The notes beneath the pieces are model-generated. The model did no database searches and was not told the DNA's origin. It worked only from the letters and a program-made list of their open reading frames with translations. 64,000 bases of DNA from Bacillus glycinifermentans (GTDB lineage: Bacteria > Bacillota > Bacilli > Bacillales > Bacillaceae): NCBI RefSeq assembly GCF_001042475.2, contig NZ_LECW02000045.1:558001-622000 (forward strand), given 5' to 3'. Made by a program: the position numbers and the translations under genes. This document shows, in pieces, positions 59,644-64,000 of the stretch; within the stretch, counting starts at the first letter, position 1, and every line of letters starts with the position of its first letter.

Positions 59644-61062
59644 ATGTATCAGAAAATTGCACGGATTATCGTTGCCGTCAGTCTGCTGTGCGGTTTATTA
59701 GCGGGAGCCGATCTGATGCCAAAAGCCGCAGCGACCGCTAAAGACGGAGGCGCAGCGAGAAACGAGGCGATGGAGAAGATCGAAAAGGCATACGATCTGA
59801 TCTCAAATGAATACGTGGAGCAGGTGGACAGGGAAAAGCTGCTGGAAGGAGCCATTCAGGGCATGCTTTCCACATTAAACGACCCATACTCGGTTTATAT
59901 GGATAAACAGACTGCAAAACGGTTTTCGGATTCTCTTGATTCCTCCTTTGAAGGAATCGGTGCAGAAATCGGAATGGAAGAAAGAAAGATCATCATCGTC
60001 TCTCCTTTCAAACAATCGCCGGCTGAAAAAGCCGGATTAAAGCCGAACGATGAAATTATCAGCATTGACGGCGAATCGATGGCTGGAATGGATCTGAATG
60101 ATGCCGTATTAAAGATCAGGGGAAAAAAAGGATCGACGGTTACCCTGAAGGTTCACCGCCCCGGCATGAAAGATCAGCTTACATTTACGATCAAACGCGA
60201 CGAAATACCGCTTGAGACTGTTTTTGCCTCGGTGAAAAGAGTAAAGGGCAAGCCTGTCGGCTACATTGCGATTTCTTCCTTTTCAGAACATACGGCTAAA
60301 GATTTTGCTGCTGAATTGAAAAAGCTCGAGAAAAAGGGAATTGATGGTCTTGTATTAGACGTCAGGGGCAATCCTGGCGGATATTTACAAAGTGTTGAAA
60401 ACATTTTAAAACATTTTGTGACAAAAGATCAGCCGTATATTCAAATTGCTGAGAGAAACGGCAATAAAAAACAATACTTCTCAAAGCTGAAGGAGAAAAA
60501 GTCTTATCCTGTAAGCGTCATTACGGATAAAGGAAGCGCATCCGCATCGGAAATTCTCGCCGGGGCTTTAAAAGAAGCGGGCGGATATCCTGTCGTCGGA
60601 GATCCTTCCTTTGGAAAAGGCACCGTTCAGCAGGCCGTTCCGATGGGCGATGGAAGCAATATCAAATTGACGCTGTATAAATGGCTGACGCCAAAAGGAA
60701 ATTGGATCCATAAAAAAGGCATTCAGCCGACGATTCCCGTCACACAGCCGGCTTATTTTTCAGCAGGTCCGATTCAGCTTAAAGAACCTCTTAAACCGGA
60801 TATGAACAACCGCGATATTAAGCGGGCGCAGCTTCTGCTCAAAAGTCTCGGCTTTGATTGCGGGCGATATGACGGATATTACAGCGAAGGCACTAAAAAA
60901 GCAGTGACGGCGTTTCAGGCACAAAACAAACTGAAACGGTCCGGAACAATTGACCAAAAAACGGCAAATACAATAAATCTCAGGATTGAGGAAAAAAAGC
61001 TGGATGAAAAGAACGATCTGCAGCTTCAAGCCGCATTAAACGTGTTGTTCACAAAAAAGTGA
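59644..61062 (+). CDS. ctpB: CtpB, S41 family C-terminal processing protease
   Basis: 472-residue exported serine protease. N-terminal membrane anchor or signal (residues 5-25), PDZ domain (SPAEKAGLKPNDEIISIDG), S41 core with the Ser in DKGSASASEILAGAL and the Lys in PSFGKGTVQQ, and a C-terminal peptidoglycan-binding domain (RAQLLLKSLGFDCGRYDGYYSEGTK region). In B. subtilis CtpB cleaves SpoIVFA to time sigma-K activation. GAGGAGGTATAGG precedes ATG 59644. Confidence 0.93.
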   Translation: MYQKIARIIVAVSLLCGLLAGADLMPKAAATAKDGGAARNEAMEKIEKAYDLISNEYVEQVDREKLLEGAIQGMLSTLNDPYSVYMDKQTAKRFSDSLDSSFEGIGAEIGMEERKIIIVSPFKQSPAEKAGLKPNDEIISIDGESMAGMDLNDAVLKIRGKKGSTVTLKVHRPGMKDQLTFTIKRDEIPLETVFASVKRVKGKPVGYIAISSFSEHTAKDFAAELKKLEKKGIDGLVLDVRGNPGGYLQSVENILKHFVTKDQPYIQIAERNGNKKQYFSKLKEKKSYPVSVITDKGSASASEILAGALKEAGGYPVVGDPSFGKGTVQQAVPMGDGSNIKLTLYKWLTPKGNWIHKKGIQPTIPVTQPAYFSAGPIQLKEPLKPDMNNRDIKRAQLLLKSLGFDCGRYDGYYSEGTKKAVTAFQAQNKLKRSGTIDQKTANTINLRIEEKKLDEKNDLQLQAALNVLFTKK

Positions 61063-61089
61063 GGAGGAAAGATACCCTCACTTTTTTTT
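61053..61089 (+). terminator. Terminator of ctpB
   Basis: AAAAAAGTGAGG, loop, CCTCACTTTTTTTT; the stem includes the ctpB stop codon. Confidence 0.92.
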
Positions 61090-61415
61090 ATTCTCAGAAA
61101 GTAATTTCTCAATCTTTTTACCTAAAATTTTTGTTTTTTCATAAAAAAAACATTCAGAATGAATAGAAATGACCCGATAAGAAAGTATATGGGAGACTTT
61201 ATTAGGATGTAAAGATGCAGTAAAAATGTAACTTTTGCAAGTTGTATAAATAATGAAAAGTTCTTAAAATAAGAAATGAACCTATCATAAATTATAATGC
61301 GTGCATTTTTTTTGCGGAGAATGTCAGCGCTAATTCGCGTTCTTCGTCTCTGTTTGGTGGAGTCGTCTGACGCTTGCGCTTTTCTTATATATAAATAATA
61401 AATGGGGGTACACGA
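61090..61415 (+). promoter_or_regulatory. swrA upstream region with promoters and structured leader
   Basis: AT-rich promoter zone: TTGTAT-N17-TAAAAT around 61243-61271, and a perfect TATAAT at 61293-61298 without a good -35. Then a T8 tract (61306-61313) and a GC-richer segment. In that segment AGCGC (61326-61330) pairs with GCGCT (61376-61380), and GCGT (61337-61340) with ACGC (61370-61373), directly followed by TTTCTT. This is terminator-like and lies about 35 nt upstream of swrA, so transcription attenuation is possible. Confidence 0.5.
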
Positions 61416-61769
61416 TTGAAAAGGGCAAGTATTGTGAGAGAGAAAAAATACTATGAATTAGTGGAGCAATTAAAAGTTCGATCACAAGACGTTACGTTTT
61501 CCGCTACAAAGGCCGTAGGACTGCTTATGCTGTTCAGCAGATACCTCGTCAACTACACAACATTGGAAAGTGTCGATGACATCACCGAGGATTGCGCAGA
61601 ACTTTATTTTAATTATTTAATGGACAACCATAAGCGTCTGGGCATTAATTTAACAGATATCAAACGTTCCATGCAGCTGATTGGGGATATCCTGGATGTT
61701 GAGGTGAATCACTATTTAAAGGACTTTTCTTTGTCGAATGTGACGCTTTGGATGAGTCAGGAAAAATAA
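61416..61769 (+). CDS. swrA: SwrA, master activator of swarming and fla/che expression
   Basis: 117-residue protein that works with DegU~P to raise fla/che transcription and is degraded by LonA on liquid growth in B. subtilis. The frame is intact from MKRASIVREKKYYELVEQL to NVTLWMSQEK, so this is a swarming-competent allele. The A-run in the early coding part is only six bases (VREKKYY), shorter than the 8-9 A tract whose slippage inactivates swrA in domesticated B. subtilis. TTG start 61416, 6 nt after GGGGGT. Confidence 0.94.
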   Translation: MKRASIVREKKYYELVEQLKVRSQDVTFSATKAVGLLMLFSRYLVNYTTLESVDDITEDCAELYFNYLMDNHKRLGINLTDIKRSMQLIGDILDVEVNHYLKDFSLSNVTLWMSQEK

Positions 61770-61826
61770 ACCCGCGTTTACCATACCCAAGCATTTTATT
61801 ATTTGTTAGAATAGTAATAAAATGCA

Positions 61827-61981
61827 CCAGCTTGCCTTAAGATGCGCGCATTCGCTGCAGTGAATGCGCGTATGACAGGCGCCGGCGGTTTGCAAGATAC
61901 GAAATGCTCGGCGTTTCGGCCGATAGGCACTGCCTAAAATGCCGCCCGCCGTCTTCTTCTGCAAACGCCTGGACAAGCTGG
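61827..61981 (+). ncRNA. Putative structured RNA or cis-regulatory element between swrA and minJ
   Basis: GC-rich (83 of 140 bases in 61841-61980) noncoding stretch that folds as a closed unit. Outer stem: CCAGCTTG (61827-61834) with CAAGCTGG (61974-61981). Hairpin: 12 bp between 61842-61853 and 61862-61873, with an 8-nt loop. A longer arm: 61884-61894 with 61960-61969 (one bulge), CGGCG (61909) with CGCCG (61947), and TAGGC-act-GCCTA (61924-61936) at the tip. It is followed by GTTTTC, only a weak T tract. It could be a minJ leader, a free RNA, or a palindromic repeat. I match it to no known family. Confidence 0.5.
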
Positions 61982-62061
61982 GTTTTCAAATTATACCCAA
62001 CGTAAAAGGCTGCCGGTTAACAGGCGGTTTTAAAATGCTTGGATAGGCGGTGAACGTTTCC

Positions 62062-63276
62062 TTGTCAGTTGAAGATACTTTAATTGAACTTTTAAAAGGA
62101 GCAGGTATGTTCTTTTTGCATCCGCTCTTCTATTTAATGATGATCATGAGTCTTGCCTACGGCTATGCCCGGATCAAACGTGAAAGAAAGACATTTCAGA
62201 CGCGCATTGAAGATATACATGATGAATTCAAGTTTACATATTCTAAAGGACTTTTGGCGGGAATCCTCCTGTCCATTGTCTCTTTTGGCTTAGGCATCTC
62301 GCTTCCGCTCGGAATGCTCATTTTGATAGCGGCCGCGACTGCGATCTTTGCTTTGACATTCAGACAGAGCCTGCTGTCTTCGGCTTATACGCTTGGGTTG
62401 AGCATCGTGATCGGCTGCTGTATCGTTTATTTCTATCCGGAAGCTGCGGCTGCCGTTCTTCCGCAGCTGTCCCTTGCGAATTGGTCTGCGGCTGCGGTAT
62501 TGCTCGGTCTTCTCTTAATAACAGAAGGCATACTGGCATACAAAACGGCTCATGTGCGGACGTCTCCGTCGATCGTGATGAGCAAGAGGGGGCTGCCGAT
62601 CGGACAGCAAATCGCCGGCCGGACATGGCTTCTGCCATTGTTTATTCTGATTCCGGGCGACGCGATTCAATCCTCTGTTCCCTGGTGGCCCGTTTTAACG
62701 TTCAACGGAGACGCTTTTCAGTTATTGTGGATTCCGTATATCATCGGTTTCGGCCAGCGAGTGCAGGGATCGCTTCCAAGCGAAAGTATCAAGATTACGG
62801 CGAAGCGCATCAGCATTCTCGGCGGCATCACAGTGCTGATCGCAGCCGGGAGCGTATGGTGGCCGCCGCTTGCCGCCGCTGCAGCGGGAGCCGCTATAGC
62901 GGGAAGGGCTTTTTTAACATGGAAACAGCGGGTGAACGACAATTCCGCGCCTTTCTATTTTTCAAAAAGAGATCAGGGACTGATGGTTCTCGGCATCATT
63001 CCAAACACGCCGGCGGCCGATCTGGGCCTTCAGATTGGCGAGATTATTACGAAGGTCAACGGCGTAGAAGTGAAAAATGTGGCGGAGTTTTATGAAGCTT
63101 TGCAAAAAAACCGCGCCTTTTTCAAGCTTGAAGTGGTCGGTTTGAACAATGAAGTTCGTTTTGAACAAAGGGCTTCATACGAAGGAGAGCATCATGAACT
63201 CGGGATTATCTTCGTGAAAGAGGAGGGGCTTGCGTCCGAACATTCCGAGGCTGCAGCATCTGCTGAAACCTTTTAG
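62062..63276 (+). CDS. minJ: MinJ, polar/septal scaffold protein
   Basis: About 404 residues: six to eight membrane segments followed by a cytosolic PDZ-type domain (GIIPNTPAADLGLQIGEIITKVNGVEVKNV). MinJ bridges DivIVA and MinD to keep division at midcell; its loss blocks swarming, hence the older name swrAB. TTG 62062 is preferred because AGGCGGTG (62045-62052) lies 9 nt upstream; GTG 62050 overlaps that site. It is separated from swrA by about 290 bases holding the structured element. Confidence 0.92.
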   Translation: MSVEDTLIELLKGAGMFFLHPLFYLMMIMSLAYGYARIKRERKTFQTRIEDIHDEFKFTYSKGLLAGILLSIVSFGLGISLPLGMLILIAAATAIFALTFRQSLLSSAYTLGLSIVIGCCIVYFYPEAAAAVLPQLSLANWSAAAVLLGLLLITEGILAYKTAHVRTSPSIVMSKRGLPIGQQIAGRTWLLPLFILIPGDAIQSSVPWWPVLTFNGDAFQLLWIPYIIGFGQRVQGSLPSESIKITAKRISILGGITVLIAAGSVWWPPLAAAAAGAAIAGRAFLTWKQRVNDNSAPFYFSKRDQGLMVLGIIPNTPAADLGLQIGEIITKVNGVEVKNVAEFYEALQKNRAFFKLEVVGLNNEVRFEQRASYEGEHHELGIIFVKEEGLASEHSEAAASAETF

Positions 63277-63291
63277 CATATTATTTTGAAG

Positions 63292-63316
63292 AAAGCGTCA
63301 TCGTCCGGCGCTTTTT
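63292..63316 (+). terminator. Terminator of minJ
   Basis: AAAGCG, loop with a further TC/GG contact, CGCTTTTTCTTTT. Short stem. Confidence 0.65.
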
Positions 63317-63365
63317 CTTTTGGTTAAAAGGATTTGTATATCGTGAGAAAAGGAGAATGAGAAAG

Positions 63366-63659
63366 ATGAAGACGGCTTTTCTAACCGGTGTTGCTGTTTG
63401 CCTTGTTTCGATCGTGATTTCGTTTGCGGCGGAGGATTGGACATTGGTTTTCAAAATTTCGGGTACGGCCGGCCTCGGCGCGGGTCTTCTTTCCGCTCTA
63501 TTTTCGGGCGCATTCGTCAGCGGGGACCGCTTCAGGGGAAATCACCATTCGGAAACGGAAGAGCATAGAAGGTCAAATCACAAGATGACGAACGCCCTCG
63601 CGTTTTTCGCGATTCCGAATCTGCTGGCGGCCGGTGTTTCGTTCTTTTTTGCGTTTTAA
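63366..63659 (+). CDS. Small membrane protein (DUF5316-like)
   Basis: 97 residues with two or three hydrophobic segments (FLTGVAVCLVSIVISFAA; ISGTAGLGAGLLSALFSGAFVSG; NALAFFAIPNLLAAGVSFFFAF) and a polar His/Glu-rich loop (GNHHSETEEHRRSNHK). Function unknown. The location between minJ and csbA corresponds to a small gene (yvkN, from memory) in B. subtilis. ATG 63366 has AAAAGGAGA 10 nt upstream; ATG 63357 is too close to it. Confidence 0.78.
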   Translation: MKTAFLTGVAVCLVSIVISFAAEDWTLVFKISGTAGLGAGLLSALFSGAFVSGDRFRGNHHSETEEHRRSNHKMTNALAFFAIPNLLAAGVSFFFAF

Positions 63660-63721
63660 CGGGCTCTGTTTCGAATAGCGCCGCATGAAGGTGGGTATGA
63701 TAATGAAGTGAGTGTCTTGGT

Positions 63722-63750
63722 TTGTCCGTTTCTTTGTTCTTTAATATAAT
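63722..63750 (+). promoter_or_regulatory. Sigma-A promoter of csbA
   Basis: TTGTCC (63722-63727), 17 bp, TATAAT (63745-63750). A sigma-B-like -10, GGGTAT (63693-63698), lies upstream, but its nearest GTTT is 19 bp away, longer than normal. Confidence 0.7.
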
Positions 63751-63783
63751 CAAATAAGATCAAGAAACGTGAGGAGGGTTTTT

Positions 63784-64000
63784 GTGTTTACAAAAGCCGT
63801 TTTTGCACTAATTTTTCCTTTCTTGCTTGTCTTGTTTTTTACAAGGGTGACGTATAACCATTATGTAGGCATCGCCCTTACAGCCGCTTTATTGTTCGCC
63901 TCATATCTGAAAGGCTACACGGAAACCTTTTTTATCGTTGGAGTCGATATTGTCTCCCTCGTGGCCGGAGCGCTGTATGCCGCCAAAAAAGCGGCCGAAA
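63784..64000 (+). CDS. csbA: CsbA, small membrane protein (3' end outside window)
   Basis: The first 72 codons of a highly hydrophobic protein with two to three membrane segments (FALIFPFLLVLFFTRVTYNH, YVGIALTAALLFASYLKGY, FIVGVDIVSLVAGALYAAKKAAE). Nearly identical to B. subtilis CsbA (about 76 residues), a protein of the general stress regulon with no known function. GTG start 63784 after GAGGAGGG. Only about the last four residues are missing. Confidence 0.92.
   Translation, partial: MFTKAVFALIFPFLLVLFFTRVTYNHYVGIALTAALLFASYLKGYTETFFIVGVDIVSLVAGALYAAKKAAE

Noticed and set aside
63668-63698. Sigma-B promoter for csbA (GTTTCG ... GGGTAT)
   Set aside because: The -10 is perfect but the spacer is 19 bp, outside the usual 12-15. 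Kept only as a remark; TTGTCC-N17-TATAAT nearer the gene is better.

Overview
The window is a low-to-mid G+C Firmicute chromosome, almost certainly a member of the Bacillus subtilis group. Gene order (tagGH, gtaB, mnaA, lytR-lytABC, tuaA-H, tagO, tagV, yvyE, degSU, comF, flgM-flgKL, fliW-csrA, hag, fliDST, hpf, secA, prfB, cccB, ftsEX, ctpB, swrA, minJ, csbA) follows B. subtilis. Several extra genes (a serotype-like teichoic acid module, an epimerase inside the tua operon, an M23 hydrolase after ftsEX, a tartrate/malate dehydrogenase before ctpB) point to the B. licheniformis/B. paralicheniformis branch. That species call is inference from remembered gene content, not a database result. I see no rRNA or tRNA gene, insertion sequence, prophage or CRISPR array.

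Layout. (1) 1-20.6 kb is cell-wall polymer synthesis: the 3' part of tagF; an AT-rich variable module (rmlA, rmlB, second tagF-like gene, ATP-grasp/HAD fusion, DegT aminotransferase, GT2 glycosyltransferase); the WTA exporter tagGH; gtaB; mnaA; the LCP ligase lytR/tagU; and the autolysin operon lytABC. (2) 20.7-33.2 kb is the teichuronic acid operon tuaABCD-epimerase-tuaEFGH behind an array of PhoP boxes, then tagO and a second LCP protein (tagV). (3) 33.2-39.6 kb holds yvyE, the degS-degU two-component system, a fatty-acid-binding DegV protein and the competence operon comFA-FB-FC. (4) 39.6-48.9 kb is the late flagellar region with sigma-D promoters before yvyF, flgM, hag and flaG, including the FliW-CsrA-Hag translational circuit and an unrecognised small gene after fliT. 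(5) 49.1-64.0 kb holds hpf, secA, prfB (with its +1 frameshift), a YitT-family membrane protein, cccB, ftsEX with a linked M23 hydrolase, a catabolic dehydrogenase behind a perfect 20-bp operator-like palindrome, ctpB, swrA, minJ, a small membrane protein and the start of csbA.

How the genes work together. TagO starts wall teichoic acid on undecaprenyl phosphate, MnaA supplies ManNAc precursor, TagF polymerises, TagGH exports and the LCP proteins attach the polymer to peptidoglycan. Under phosphate starvation the tua operon should replace it with teichuronic acid. DegSU with SwrA, and FlgM with sigma D, decide between motility and other fates. CsrA and FliW tune flagellin, and sigma D also feeds the LytABC autolysins needed for cell separation.

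Items most worth a second look: the AT-rich aminosugar/teichoic module, with its ATP-grasp/HAD fusion; a GC-rich, strongly foldable element of about 155 nt between swrA and minJ; a terminator-like leader before swrA; probable non-canonical starts of comFA and comFC; and the palindromic operator at the dehydrogenase gene.
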